64,000 bases of DNA. Origin: Catonia carolina (taxonomy: Eukaryota; Arthropoda; Insecta; Hemiptera; Achilidae). Positions 11,458-23,335 of this stretch are shown here, one piece after another. Position 1 is the stretch's first letter. Every line of letters starts with the position of its first letter. The notes beneath the pieces were generated by a model. It was not told the DNA's origin. It ran no database searches and worked only from the letters and a program-made list of their open reading frames with translations. Position numbers and translations under genes: made by a program. The stretch lies in assembly GCA_035578175.1 (NCBI GenBank), contig JAQMRL010000002.1:96326748-96390747 (forward strand), read 5' to 3'.

Positions 11458-11560
11458 AAGCTTGATAGTGTAGTGGTCTGCACAATTTGCTTCTGTCAGG
11501 GGTCCCGGGTTTGTTTCCCAGTCAGGTTCGATATTTTTTCATCTGTAAATCACCTATATC
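11458..11560 (+). mobile_element. SINE family 1-like copy
   Basis: A box around GATAGTGTAGTGGTC and B-box-like GGTTTGTTTCCC in the plus orientation, followed by a short AT-rich body. Confidence 0.5.
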
Positions 11561-11706
11561 ATTATTTACACACAAGCCAAGGTTTATGTACAAGCAAGGT
11601 TTATAGTTATGTATGTTCATGTAAGCAATATCACTCAAAAAGTTTAAAAAAATATGACAACATAATTAACTAGCATAATAGTTAGGACTACATTTTGAAG
11701 AAAATA

Positions 11707-12252
11707 CACAAGCGCGTCGATTATCCGAACGTCAGTCATCCGAACCGTTAATTTTCCGAACCACTATCGATAGAACAAAATATGTATATAAACCTACATA
11801 CATTATGTATATATACTACCAAAATTCGGACATACAATTCAATGAAAAATTTATACTACTGTTTAGTATCCTTGTTCAACTTGGCAAACTGTTTAAAGCA
11901 AAATTTAAGATTTTTAAAAATTACTTGAGTATGTAACTATACAAGTGCTTTTAAAATATTCCATAAAGAATTTAACCCTAGTTTATTTAGCTAATTTATT
12001 CAGTTTTGAAATTTTGAATTTTTCTGTTTTTTTTATAACCTTTAGTACCCTACATTTTCAATAAATATAGTATATTAAGTGTTTTTTAAACTAAAGTTTG
12101 TTAGCCTTTAATAACTTATTAAACATTTAGGTTATATTACATTGTTACGGTACTGTATCAAATTATGGTATTTAGCTTGTTCGATTATCCCAAGTATTTG
12201 ATTATCAGAACCGCTCTTGTCCCAATTAGTTTGGATAACTGACCCTCCACTG
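11707..12252. mobile_element. pogo/Tigger-type MITE
   Basis: The right end read inward is CAGTGGAGGGTCAGTTATCC and the left end is CACAAGCGCGTCGATTATCC. Both contain the GTC..TTATCC.AAC core typical of pogo-superfamily terminal repeats, and the motif 'ATTATCCGAAC' recurs subterminally. TA dinucleotides flank both ends (11705-11706 and 12253-12254), matching the TA target duplication of Tc1/mariner/pogo elements. The ~546 bases between have no transposase coding, so it is non-autonomous. Confidence 0.6.
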
Positions 12253-12254
12253 TA

Positions 12255-14033
12255 ATAGTAAGTATATTTATTTAGTGTTATGTTGACCAAAATTACTAAG
12301 TAAAAAGAAAACTAATGTATTAAAACAAAATTTGGCGCAGGGTATGGGAAGGTTATGTTTCTGCAAAATAGCAAAAAATACTGACAGATATTTGCTTGAT
12401 GTGGCAGGGGAAAACTCTTTTTTTAGAACGTGTATTTTCTCGTATATTCTTCGGCTAATAGCTCGTTAAATAATTTGAACATAAATTTAAAAGAATAAGT
12501 TAAAACGTAATTGACAGGAGTTTTGATAATTATATAATTTGTTTTTAATTAATGAACAAGTTTTTTCAGTGACCTCTTTAATTATTATTGTGAAAAAAAT
12601 ATTATAGTAGACGTTTTTACCTTTTTTACAATAAACCAAATAAGTTCCCATGATCAAAAATTATGAATTTCTACCATAATTTCCTTTGATCATTAAAAAT
12701 TCATAATATGGTAAGAGGATAATATGAATCAGGTTACTGGAAACATAAATTTATAATTACGAACCTTATGAGTATAAAAAACCATTTAATTTAAAAGTAT
12801 AATTTGATAGCCTACACTATAAAATGAAAGAATAATACTATACTGTTAGAAATACCCATAAAAATGAATTTATTCCAAAATTGAAAAATTCTGTTGCTGA
12901 ACTGTATAAACTGAATATAATGGTAGATAATAATGTTTGTATTGTAGTTTTTAAAGGAAACCTGTTACCCAATATCCTATTATTTTTATGTACATAGAAA
13001 GTAAATTCTTTTTACGAAGCGTTAGCTTTATTTTCCATTTGGTGCCTACAGGATGAAAGCTCGTTTTATTGGTTGTTACGCCAAAACCCTGTCGTTTACT
13101 GTATCGTACATACATAATAGATTACATATTATGAATTATATTACGCTAATTTACTATAACCGAATCGCTCTTATATTAAATTTTGGTAGCTCTGTATCTA
13201 AACGATCATTTTCGAATTAATAGCTGTGACAGCATTTGAGTGTAAAATTAATATTCAGTGAATAAATTCGATATCAATAGCTCTGAAAAATTTTTGATCT
13301 CCCGTAAAATTGAACAATTTTTTTAAATATAGTTATCTAATTTTGGGGTGCTTAACTAACTTTCAGACCTGATTAAACCGTTGCGAGAAGACCAGGCCAA
13401 TTTTCGGAAATATTTCTTCATAAATTAACTTTTTCACTTCTTGTCTCTGTGAGGACAAAAATCAATCCATATTTATAAGAAAACTTAATTTTACTCCTGC
13501 TTAACAAAGTTTACTTTGCGTAAGCTACCTAAAACTGTATACGCGGTCCCAATAAAAATAATATTTATAATATTTTAAATACGTCTAAGCGATGAATAAA
13601 ACATAATACTGTTCAGCAACAATCTAGGCCTAAAAGAAAATAGACAAAAATATTGACAGACAACTCAGAGATAATTAGTTCTCTAAATTGGATGAAAAAT
13701 ACATAAACAAAGCATTGAAGAGATGATTAATTGAAGCGAAAAATTTAGGAAATTAACATCTTATTTTGACTATCCTTTAGTTTTACGATACCTCATAGAG
13801 CCCCGAAAACAAAAATTAAAATTGTGGTGTAAGTTTTTTAAAATTTCGTAAATAACAATACTGACAACATGTTATGCAATAATATCTTTGTTATTAGTGA
13901 ACGGCTGAACCAAAAAATATTTTTTGATCTGTTAGACCAGAAGAAAGAATTCAACCACATGATATGTCTACGGCCCTGGAGAAAATTTTTTTCTAGTACC
14001 AAAATCAGTAAACATGGTCCCTGGGAAAGAGCG
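12255..14033. other. No gene recognised; weak internal repeat
   Basis: AT-rich DNA. A short segment near 13270-13345 (ATAGCTCTGA ... TTTTGGGGTGCTT) is echoed at about 14137-14210, suggesting an old duplicated element. No coding is supported. Confidence 0.35.
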
Positions 14034-14067
14034 CTCCTGTGTGTACCAATTTTGGTACACACGGGAG
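14034..14067. repeat. 34-base near-perfect hairpin
   Basis: The 16-base arms CTCCTGTGTGTACCAA and its complement pair at 15 of 16 positions with a 2-base centre. Such an arm length is unexpected by chance. It could be a transposon end-to-end palindrome or a cruciform-forming site. Confidence 0.6.
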
Positions 14068-14555
14068 TTAAGTTAAACTTAGCCGTAACACCATTTTAGT
14101 GAACTAATAATAATGAACGTATAAATTTCATGTAATAGCTCTGAGAAACTTTTATTTCCTATTAAACTACACATTAATAGAGTTGTCAAATTTTTGGGTG
14201 CTTTTTGCGAAAATAACAAAAGAAATGCAGAGAAAGAAAACATTAGAATTTTAAAACATTTTCTAGAAATTTGTTAAGTGAAACTGTGACAACACACTGA
14301 TTACTATGGTCATTTTTTAATGAGTCAAATGCAAATTTTATTTAATTAATTCATTGTACATTATGCTCAAACCAGCTATTATGTCACATGTAAAGTATAA
14401 AATAATCGAAACTCGCAATGAGGAAAATCATCGGTACATATTATAAATGTATGAGAAAATATTACATTTGTTAAAATGAAAACCTGAAAATATAACCTCA
14501 AATTATCTCACAGGTTTTACCTCAATTTAATCCGCTGTACTACAAACATGCCCAA

Positions 14556-14599
14556 CACGCCCAAAACCGGCATTTGGAGCCAATTATATGAATGAACTA
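14556..14599 (+). repeat. R4 repeat copy c, left part (split by mariner)
   Basis: The segment GAGCCAATTATATGAATGAAC matches the R4 copies just before their TTTAAGAACA motif. That motif follows the mariner at 15534. The repeat was therefore present before the mariner inserted. Confidence 0.65.
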
Positions 14600-15531
14600 A
14601 AGGGTGATTAAAAAATAACGCCGGTTTTTAAACGGCTGGTAAATTTTTGTTTATCGGTTGGCAACATTGTTTGACCTCATTTCTATTTTGGAGAACATTC
14701 CGATTGACGATTCAGTTGTAGTTTCTCTTGTTCGCAGTGTAGTACTCTCGCAGTCTGTGTCTAACCATGGAGAAGTTTACTATTGCGCAACGAGTGTTAA
14801 TCGTCAAAACATTATACCAGAGTGGAGAGAGTTATGCGGCTACTGTCAGGCGACTTCGCGGTACTCTAGGACGTAATGAAGCACCGAATGAATCAACAGT
14901 TCGCAGGCTCATGAAAAACAGGTTCAACAGTCGACCTTAAAAGTTCTGGACGTCGTCGTTCTGGCCAAACTAAGCAGAACGTTGCGTTGGTTCGTGACAG
15001 TGTGGCTGTTAGCCCAGCAAAATCAATACGTCGCCGTTCTCAACAATTGGGTTTACGATGTTCTTCTGTACGGAGAATTCTTCGGTACGATCTCCAATAT
15101 CACCCGTATAAAATTCAGTTGACGCAACATTTAAAAGTGGCAGACCACCAGAAGAGACGACAGTTTGTTGACTGGGTATTGAGAAAACGGCAGGATGATG
15201 ACACCTTCGCAAACAAAATCATTTTCAGTGATGAGGCGCACTTCCACTTAAACGGTTTTGTTAATAAACAGAACATCAATGACTTGAAGGAGGAAATTCG
15301 ACGGGTTATCGGGCAAATGGAAGTCGAAACTTGTCGGGCAGTAATATCCAATTTCATGGACAGAGTTGATGCGTGCCAGCGCAGTAGAGGAGGACACATG
15401 CATGACATCATTTTTCATACATAAAATCGGAAGGAAAGATGAACTTTTTGATGTATTTATTTTCAGTTTTTCAATAAAATAAATCTCTTAATTTGATATA
15501 TCAAAACCGGCGCTCTTTTTGAATCACCCTA
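14600..15531 (+). mobile_element. mariner/Tc1-superfamily transposon, internally deleted
   Basis: The terminal inverted repeats read AGGGTGATTAAAAAATAACG at 14601 and, inward from 15530, AGGGTGATTCAAAAAGAGCG; both continue into CCGGTTTT. A TA duplication flanks the element (14598-14599 and 15532-15533). The flanking DNA rejoins into one uninterrupted R4 repeat, which independently confirms both boundaries. The 932-base copy carries a truncated, frameshifted transposase and is non-autonomous. Confidence 0.9.
14767..15424 (+). pseudogene. mariner/Tc1-type transposase, frameshifted and deleted
   Basis: The reading starts at ATG 14767 (MEKFTIAQRVLIVKTLY, a helix-turn-helix region). It shifts frame near 14913-14918 and continues from 14918 to the stop at 15422-15424. 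The second part holds the linker and the first catalytic segment, IIFSDEAHFHLNGFVNKQN, typical of insect Tc1/mariner transposases. Immediately after this (about 15275) the sequence jumps to the family's C-terminus (EIRRVIGQM ... GGHMHDIIFHT). The region with the second and third catalytic acidic residues is therefore absent. The protein would cut and rejoin transposon ends in the nucleus if intact; this copy cannot. Confidence 0.85.
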
Positions 15532-15812
15532 TATTTAAGAACATAAGAGGTAGAGGTGTAAAGGACACTAGTCAGAGTTATCTTCTATGAGTAATTAATT
15601 TCACTATTCAGCCAGACCCTGTGGTGAATGAATTGAAGATGTCATTTGCAAGGTGGAAAGTGGATGCTTTTTGGAGAGCCTGGCATGCTGATAAGCATAC
15701 TCTTTCAACTCAGTGAGGAAGGCAATAGTAAACTACCTCCTCCTTGTTTTTACTTAGTAAAACCTCTAGAGGTTAAACCAGTTTTTTTGCATTTAATCTA
15801 AACAACATACTA
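15532..15812 (+). repeat. R4 repeat copy c, right part
   Basis: The copy continues the R4 repeat after the mariner insertion, from TTTAAGAACATAAGAGG through the CAGACCCTGTGGTGAATGAA and GTGAGGAAGGCAATAGTAAA segments to the AACCAGTT end. The ORF seen in the 4.8- and 61.7-kb copies is broken here. Confidence 0.75.
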
Positions 15813-16234
15813 TAAACAAATTTTATTTAAAAAATTTTTCACATTAAAGTATGAAACCATTAACAATTTATTAATCAATTTTAATCCATAAAATGACGAT
15901 GAACTTATCGAGTTTTCATTTCCAGAAAGAGCAGTAGAACGTATTGAGTCTTGTATCATTTATGAATAAATTTTTTATTTAAAGGCGTTTTTTAAATTTA
16001 AAAACATTTATATTTAAATCTTATCAATTTCGAATCTTAGCATTACATTGTGCTGCATTACCTACATTGTGTACTGATATTATACTGAATCACACACAAA
16101 TTAATTTTGTTTTTTAATAAACTTTGTCTCATTTAATTTTGGTCTATTAACTATAATAGTGAATGTAAGCGATTAATTTATTAATAAATAATTTGCTCAT
16201 AAGAGGCTGGTGGATTGTTAAATTATTTGCATTC
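15813..16234. other. No gene recognised
   Basis: AT-rich spacer between two R4 copies; nothing identifiable. Confidence 0.4.
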
Positions 16235-16562
16235 GATCTGCTCGTTTAATGACTACAAAAAAATAGTTCTGTTTCTCATCACATGGTCAGGCAATTATAT
16301 GACTGAAAAATATAAGAACGGAAGAGGTAGAGCTGTAAAAGATTTAGTCAGAGTTGTCTCGTCTGAGAGTAATGAATTTCATTATACACCCAGACCCTGT
16401 GGTGAAAGTAGATGCTTTTCAGAGAGCCTAGCATGCTGAGAAGCTTTGGCTACTTTTCCACTCAGTGAGGAAGGCATCGGTGAACCACCTCACTCTCGTT
16501 TTACTTAGTAAAGCCTCTGAAGTTTCAAACCAACCTTTCGGCTGATGATCTAAACAACAACA
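16235..16562 (+). repeat. R4 repeat copy d
   Basis: The copy matches copies a to c from the TCTGTTTCTCATCACATGG segment to TTTCGGCTGATGATCTAAAC. A deletion after CCCTGTGGTGAA and a stop in the arginine-rich part disrupt the frame that is open in copies a and b. Confidence 0.75.
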
Positions 16563-17842
16563 ATAAATAATTGTTATAAATGTAAAAGGGATTTCTGTTA
16601 ATCAAATCCCGAAAGAACTCTAAATAAACGCTGCAATATTTTTCTGTTATTTGGATCATTAATGTGTGTGTACTGGTGTTTGGAACTGTACAAAACTAGG
16701 TTAAAATATCTTAGTTTCTAGCCAAGAATTGTACCTTTAAAAATAAATTACTCATGTAAATACAACAGTGATTTATTGTAGAGTACAATCACCCATAATT
16801 GTTTTAGTAATGAGTCGTTATTTATAATTTTTAATGCAAAAGCAACCTGATACAATAAGGGTTTTGGTTTTTATCGATTGCACGTATTGACAAAGTACAA
16901 ACAAATTTATGATTTAATTGCTTATTCGTTTATTAATATAACACGAGTTGTATAGGTATTTAACAGCAGTGTTAGCTACTAATGCAAAGTTAATTTAGTA
17001 AAGCGAATCCATCCATTAGTGTAATTAGATAGCTGGTAATAATAGCGTTGTAGTAGCCTGGAATTCTATAGTGAGGTCGGCAAAAGGGTAGTAAAGTTAT
17101 GCCCGAGGGTAATATTTAAAACTAGTAAGGTTACGGAGAAAATTGTGGAAGAGGCAGGCTATACTTAAGCCTAGCCCTACTTTCGTGTATTGGGCAGATA
17201 ATAATTTATGCGTTTGTTTATAAATAAAAATGTTATTCCAACCAAGTTTTCACAAGATAAAACGTTATCAGTTAGATTAAGAATAAATGAAATTCATTTG
17301 CATTTGTGGATGGTTGTTTATCATTCTGCTGCTGCAAAATGTATTTAAATATCTACGAAATTCATTTTAAAAGCATTGACATAAGGCAACAAACAGCAAA
17401 CAAACAGCATTTTTATTTTCGTCATACCTTAACGACTGCTTCTTTGCCTGTTTAATTAGAGGTCTGAACAAATGTGAGCCTGCTTCGCCGATATCAGTTC
17501 GACGAACCAGTCCATAGGCATCGCTCTTTACACAGCAGAAAAAAATGCTAACTATGGTTTGTCAAAAACGTCAGTTTCCCTCTAAATGCTGTCGAAATGA
17601 ATATGATGTTTTACAGAAGACTTCTACACCATAATATACAATGTATTTTTTTGAAAATTAAAGCTAATGCGCAGGCAGACATTCATGCTTCATCCATGAT
17701 TCACAATTTTACACAATTTTATAAAGAAAATGTACACAATTTTTGTTAATGAGTAAGGATAAAGCTCGAGTTTATAGTTCTTATATTTTATACTTGTTAT
17801 ACAACATTATAAATATTCTAAAGTGTATCTTTTTTGTTTAAG
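16563..17842. other. No gene recognised (upstream intron if the exon at 17843 is real)
   Basis: AT-rich; it ends in a pyrimidine-rich tract and AG (17841-17842) that would be the acceptor of the exon below. A possible SINE trace (CCAAGAATTGTACC near 16722) is too short to call. Confidence 0.4.
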
Positions 17843-17906
17843 GTGACGGCAGTCCTAGCAACATGTCCCAAGGCTAACGTAGAAGACAACAACAACAATA
17901 TTAATG
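17843..17906 (+). CDS. Internal exon of an uncharacterised gene
   Basis: A pyrimidine tract and AG end at 17842 and a donor G|GTAATG follows 17906. The 64 bases are open in only one frame, reading VTAVLATCPKANVEDNNNNI plus N, with the two other frames stopped at once or midway. The exon ends in phase 1. The terminal exon at 23336 begins by completing a phase-1 codon, so the two join in frame (intron 17907-23335, about 5.4 kb). An alternative acceptor at 17851-17852 would shorten it by ten bases and change the entry phase from 0 to 1. No earlier exon is firmly identified. Confidence 0.5.
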
Positions 17907-19602
17907 GTAATGTTTTTTTAAATTTATTTGGTTATTAATATTTATAATATTTAAGTAATCTGTTAAGAATTCATCACATGTATCCAGTGAATGTTGTGCA
18001 ACCATAAAATTTTGTTTACCGTAAGTAACCGTAAATTTAATAGAAAGTACCGTTTGTAAAGCATAGTTGCTTGCACTAAAGCATCTTGAGCTTTGTACAA
18101 GCAGGCTATTGGAGAAAACCATTCAATAACGAAATTTGTTTTAGCCAAACCTAACAAAATCCATATAGAAATATCAATAAAATCTATTCATTATTTCTAT
18201 TTGGTATAAAATATTAATGGAATATTGAATATAAACTTTCAGCTTTGGGTTATGATAAACCATAAGTTAGTGTATAGTCGATGTATTAAGTAAGCTTTGA
18301 ACGATTTATTATATTGAATGGTTCTATTAAAAATGTACTAAGAAAAAAGTTTGATTGGAAACTGTATTAAAATTTGATAACTTTTGTCCATTACTATTGC
18401 CCTGTATGGCAGCGAGATGCGGGCGCATACAAGCCTACGTACACAATGGTCAGAAAGCTGAGTTGAGAACGTTAGTCAGTGGCTGGTTGATCAGATAGAA
18501 GAAATATAAACATGGAAATTTAGATATGGTGAACTGAATCTTCAATCAAAAGAGTTACGAAGTAAAGAGAAAAATAACATCACGACCAGCGTATGCATGT
18601 AGCAACAATTTCCTTTCTAGTCGATGAAATACAGCAATCTTGAATTTTCTAGATTCTTATGAATCTATGAATTTTCTAGTAGAATTACAGCATGGCCGAT
18701 GAAACGATGGAAGAATCAATTTCACGGATGATGACAAAGTAAGTAGGCTGTTGCTTAATACGTTGAGGAAGAAAATTAAGATGTTCTTTTATTTATTGTT
18801 ACTTAAACTTCATAGTCAAAACCACGGAGTGTACGAAACCAAAAGCTCTTTTAATCTACTACAGTTTAGATTCTGATCTGTTTACAGTTTAAAAATAAAT
18901 AGACTTACGTATTTCTTTCACAATCTTTCTGTCAGTCTAGGTATTTAGTGTATTTGTGTAAACCAAACGTAACCAATATTATTCTGAATTCCACCTGAAG
19001 GGTAAAAAGAACCAATACCCCTCGTAAAATTTTACGAGGAAAATTCGAGAAGCGAGCAAAAATTAGTCAATATAAATTCCCTGCGTTGAAAAAGATCTAC
19101 AAAAGTACTCTTTGGGTTATAGCTGCATTAAAACTATAAATAAAATATTTTTGATAAAAAGCATCTAAAACCATTTGATTTGAGCCTTTGAACCTTTAGC
19201 AATAGAAGTTTGAAAAATGATGTAAAGTTTAAGAACGTTTTTATTATCATAATTTAACTATTATCATTATTATGTTTCAAATAAATATTCGTTTACTTAT
19301 GTTAACTTTACAACAGTTGACAACTGCGGGTTGTATAGGGGCTCAGTTATCGGTTGTATAAACCAGAGGATTTGGGAAATCAAGCAATAAATTATACGAC
19401 AGTATTTTTTACACCACACTTTTAGCATATCTTCCATTATTGAAAAATGTTGTATAATTTTTACATTAGGTAAAAAATATTTTGAGGGTGGCTAAATAGT
19501 CTTCGTGTTCCATTTGATAATAATTATTTCAAAAGTAATATCCTATTGCCAACATCGTAAGATTTTATTGAAACATTATTGCAAACTTATAGAATAAAGG
19601 TT
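17907..19602 (+). other. Probable intron, first part; no other feature
   Basis: AT-rich sequence without supported coding. A faint reverse-transcriptase-like LYGSE reading near 18400 was judged too short to call. Confidence 0.35.
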
Positions 19603-20131
19603 TCTGCCCACTAGACCGTATCATTCTAGAATCGGAACCATACCGACACGTACAAATAAGTATTCTTTGTATTTATTAGAATAACAAGAAAACGCCCATT
19701 AGACCGCACTGTCAACGGCCAACATCGTAGCGTGCCAGGGCCGTTCAGTCAACATTCTGCAGGCAAGAATATTTTGTAGTACGGTGCGTGCATGGGAAGT
19801 GACTTTGCCGAACCGGTTTGTGCGTACGGTCCACCGCGTTGCAACCCCGTTGTTACACAGTAGCGTCTAACAGTATTTTTCTTGTTTACCTTTTCCTTGT
19901 CCAAAATAATTGTAATCATGGTCAATTTTTGATAGTTATCTCATTGATTCCTCTCCAAAAACTTACGATACAGCGCTGGAGCCGAACGGTACTTAACGGG
20001 TATGGAACGGTTGTCATACACGTTGTATACGGTGTAGGACGAGGCTACCCGTTGCAGTGGGCATAGCAGTGACCGGAGCGGTTGTTTTTATGTCTGGCAC
20101 GGTCCTAGTATGGTACGGTCTAGAGGGCAGA
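19603..20131. mobile_element. Non-autonomous TIR element, 529 bp
   Basis: The terminal inverted repeats match at 20 of 22 positions: TCTGCCCACTAGACCGTA at 19603 and TCTGCCCTCTAGACCGTA read inward from 20131. A degenerate third copy of the motif lies subterminally (GCCCATTAGACCGCACTG near 19695). The interior is more GC-rich than its surroundings and has no transposase coding. I cannot define a target duplication, so the superfamily is open. Confidence 0.65.
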
Positions 20132-20708
20132 GACCATAATAGTAAGAGAAATTTTGGAAAGAAATTTTTGTTAAGAAAAGGAAGTTCTAGTAAAATGTTT
20201 GTGCCGTAGAAGTTCTGCATTTAAATATTTAATTACGTAATCGAGTAAAATGTCTTATTATTTTCATGCTTGAGGTTTCAAGTTACTAATTATGTCATTA
20301 TAGTAATTATATTAACCGCGTGCCTTTAGATTTATGTGATTGATAATATAATAAACCAAAGCTGTTCTAGTTAAAGTGCATACTAGAATTTGGTTATAGA
20401 GTTCAGTCAATTTGCTGTACCAGAAAAAAATCTTACATTGATTTAAATAAACAATCCGTGAAAATATTTTACAATATTAAAATATCAATTGAATAGGAGC
20501 TCAATACAATATGTATACTCCACTTCTATTCTCAATTCTATCTTTATATTAATAGCGAGCAGCTATTTTTCAACACGATTTTAACCACCTGAAACTTCAC
20601 CGATTTTCCCCGACGTGGGCTCAAATGAATCGTCTGTTCGAGTCGATTTGCAGAAACCTATCCAAAATCAAGTATTTCAATTTATGACCGTAAAATAGGT
20701 TTAAAATA
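20132..20708. other. No gene recognised (intronic)
   Basis: AT-rich sequence with nothing identifiable. Confidence 0.35.
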
Positions 20709-20838
20709 GATTGGAGAGAAGGCAAGTTCAACGAACTGAAGTATAGGCCTCTCTCTTTCTCTATCTATCCCTTCCACATCTCGCACAGCTATTTCAGTTT
20801 GGAGAGGGGGCAAGTTCAACGAACTAAAGTATAGGCCT
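20709..20838 (+). repeat. Imperfect duplication, ~38-base unit
   Basis: A unit starting GGAGAG, containing GGCAAGTTCAACGAACT and ending AAGTATAGGCCT occurs at about 20711 and again at about 20800, separated by a CT-rich stretch (TCTCTCTTTCTCTATC). Confidence 0.6.
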
Positions 20839-20849
20839 ACCAACGCATT

Positions 20850-21245
20850 GGGAGTGTCACGGTCAGATCGCTTTGAAATTAACAACGTAGTTGTTGTAAA
20901 TTTGTTTACAGTTCGATCTGCTTTATTTTGGTTTTGTTTTTATGTGGAATTAAATAATGAGATTTTAGAAAAAATTGGAGCAGTTATGACTGCTGTCAAT
21001 CCGTATGTTCAAAGCTATAAGAAACTAGGTGACATGGTAAAACATGAAGAGGCAATTATTGCACGAACTGAAAATCGCCTGCCACTATACAACTTTTTTA
21101 TGAAGTTCCATCATGAGCTGAATGAGGGCAAAAGAAGATTCAATGAACCAGTAGTACAACAAAACAAAAAAAAATTGTTTACAGAGAAGTTCTATAAAAA
21201 CAAATTTACACTTTTGTGCGGGTTTTCCCGCACAGGTTCACCTAG
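20850..21245 (+). mobile_element. Probable Helitron 3' part with helicase-like protein fragment
   Basis: The plus strand codes about 70 residues (roughly 20950-21165) including LNNEILEKIGAVMTAVNPYVQ and SYKKL. These resemble the conserved segment before the helicase in Helitron Rep/Hel proteins (pattern '...NPYAQ.Y...'). About 50 bases later comes a perfect hairpin, TGTGCGGG-TTTT-CCCGCACA (21215-21234), and seven bases on CTAG|T (21242-21246). A short GC hairpin just before CTRR next to T is the diagnostic Helitron 3' end. The 5' end is not located and the coding is interrupted. The protein resemblance alone is modest; the terminus strengthens it. Confidence 0.5.
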
Positions 21246-22837
21246 TAGTCTCCTATATCCTACCCGAATAAAAGTTGATTCACTTTTGTGCCCCTTTGTG
21301 AGAACCGTAATTTAATATTTCTTAAGCTTTAAAGGCTTTATAGGGTTAAAAACAGATTACTATTAAGAATTTTATTTTATTTTATTTTTTGTTAGACGCT
21401 GATGTAGGCAACCCACTGAGAAAAACTAGTAAGAAAAAATTGAATGTTTAGTTGTGTTCTGCCTATAACTATGCGTAAACTGCTAAATTTTAATCTTTCA
21501 TAATTTTTCTATAGCAAATTCTGTGTTAAAATTTAATTTTGGGAAATGGAAAAATTAAAAAGGTTACATTTACCAAACTTCGTATATAAAAACAATTAAA
21601 AAAAAGGAAGGAAGTGACTGGAGAATCGCACAAATATGCGGGAAATGCCACAAGTCTTAAGAAATTGTATTAAAGTAGGTTTCTCACATACGTGGGACAC
21701 AAAAGTAAATCGAAAAACCTTACGGACAGAATATAAGACAATAGAATTAAGAATAGGGGCGTGTTTCGTACGTCATAGTATATAAAAAGACCAATATAAG
21801 ACAAAGTAAAGAAAACCTATTGGGTGACTTTATTATATTAAAATTTTAGTAAGTGAAATTATAAAACTATCTTTTATCATACCGAAATCAAAACGTATTA
21901 GAAAATTAAATTTAGTAAAAGTGTAAAATATTTAATAGAAAGTTAAAAAATACTAACTAAAATTTTTAGAGCATTAAATACTTTATATTCAACTTATCCT
22001 ATTATTAGTAACTTAAGTTATGATATTTTTATCCTTGGTAGTTTTTAGATTTTTCATAAAATTAAAATGAAAGTTTTTCTTAGATTATTGTATAAGAAAG
22101 TAATGTTTTATAGTTCTTTTGCAACAAGATATATAGTTCAAATAGTCTACATAATAAATAATAAACAAAAGTATGCACATCATGTGAAAAAAGATATTAC
22201 ACACAATTCGAAGTAACACAAGTGTTTTTAGATCACCATACTTTCTGTTGCAAATGCACTTCAAACAATATTGCAAAACAAAATACTATTACGGCTTGGT
22301 AAAAGACTACAACTTCTGGTGTATAATGATAAACTAAAACTATCAACAACAAAAAGTACGCACATCATGGTTGTGATGCCGTATAAACAAATTGGGTAAC
22401 ATCTGCTGGGAGAATTTAAAAACAAAACCAAAAAAAAAAAACACATTATACTGATTGGTAGTACCACAAGTTAAACTACTTACCATCATTTGATGCATTT
22501 ACTGGATTAGATTTAGGTACAAAAAATCATATATGGTGCACATACTGAAAATGTGAAATTGTTCTGACTGCATCATTTGATGTGCATACTGATGAACCCT
22601 TTCAGTGTCGAGACAATATGTAAAAGTTCGATCTAAAGCAATTTAATTTTAATACGGGTGCAAAAAAGAGCCAGCCCTTAGTTTGGAAACTTTCAGGCGT
22701 AAGTCTGCCATTGCCAATCCAAATTTCAACGTTGCAGAAAAAATAATTTCCTGTTAAAAATTAATTTTTATTATGTTCATAAAAAATAAATCGTCTTAAC
22801 ACTAAAAATATAAAAATGTTTTTTTTTAGTTTATTTA
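21246..22837. other. No gene recognised (intronic)
   Basis: AT-rich sequence. Short echoes of GCACATCATG occur near 22170 and 22360, but no element can be defined. Confidence 0.35.
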
Positions 22838-22996
22838 AAGTCCGATAGACAGCTTGGTCATTACCAACTACTGTGGGTTTTGGTACCTTAACGGTGGTTT
22901 TAAAGTGTTTGAATTTTCAGACCCTAGCCGGGAATTGAACCCGGGAACTTCCGCGTTGCAGGCTAGCGCGCATGTCACTACGCCACGGAGGCGGTT
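22838..22996 (-). mobile_element. tRNA-derived SINE family 1, near-complete
   Basis: The minus strand has the head CCGCCTCCGTGGCG, the B box GGTTCAATTCCC and the same body as 1858-2015. It lies in the putative intron about 340 bases before the terminal exon. Confidence 0.8.
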
Positions 22997-23335
22997 TCAA
23001 AATATATTATTCCATACATTTTTGTTCAAAAATTTTATTTGTAAATGTTCGGTTATCCGAACTTTGGCACTTTATGCATAACTTATGGACGTCTGATAAA
23101 ATGGATGTTGTCACTACGTAAAATATATCGACGTCCTGTTTTCCGGACGTTGGTACTGAAAGGGTTGAAGGGTTAATGCAGAAATTTAGAGATTTTCATA
23201 AAATAAATGTATTTGTGAACTTCGAAGAAGGAAATCCATTACAGGTGAATTGTATGAGTTAAAACCACGTAAATTACTGCTTAGATTTACTTGACACTTA
23301 TTTATTTTAATAATATTATTTACTAATGTCAACAG

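Noticed and set aside
13838..14099. Overlapping ORFs on both strands near the 14.03-kb palindrome
   Set aside because: No domain, no splice context, and both-strand openness in AT-rich DNA is explained by chance and by the palindrome.
18390..18445. LYGSE-like reverse transcriptase remnant on the plus strand
   Set aside because: Only a few residues match; the flanking sequence does not continue the LINE C-terminal pattern.
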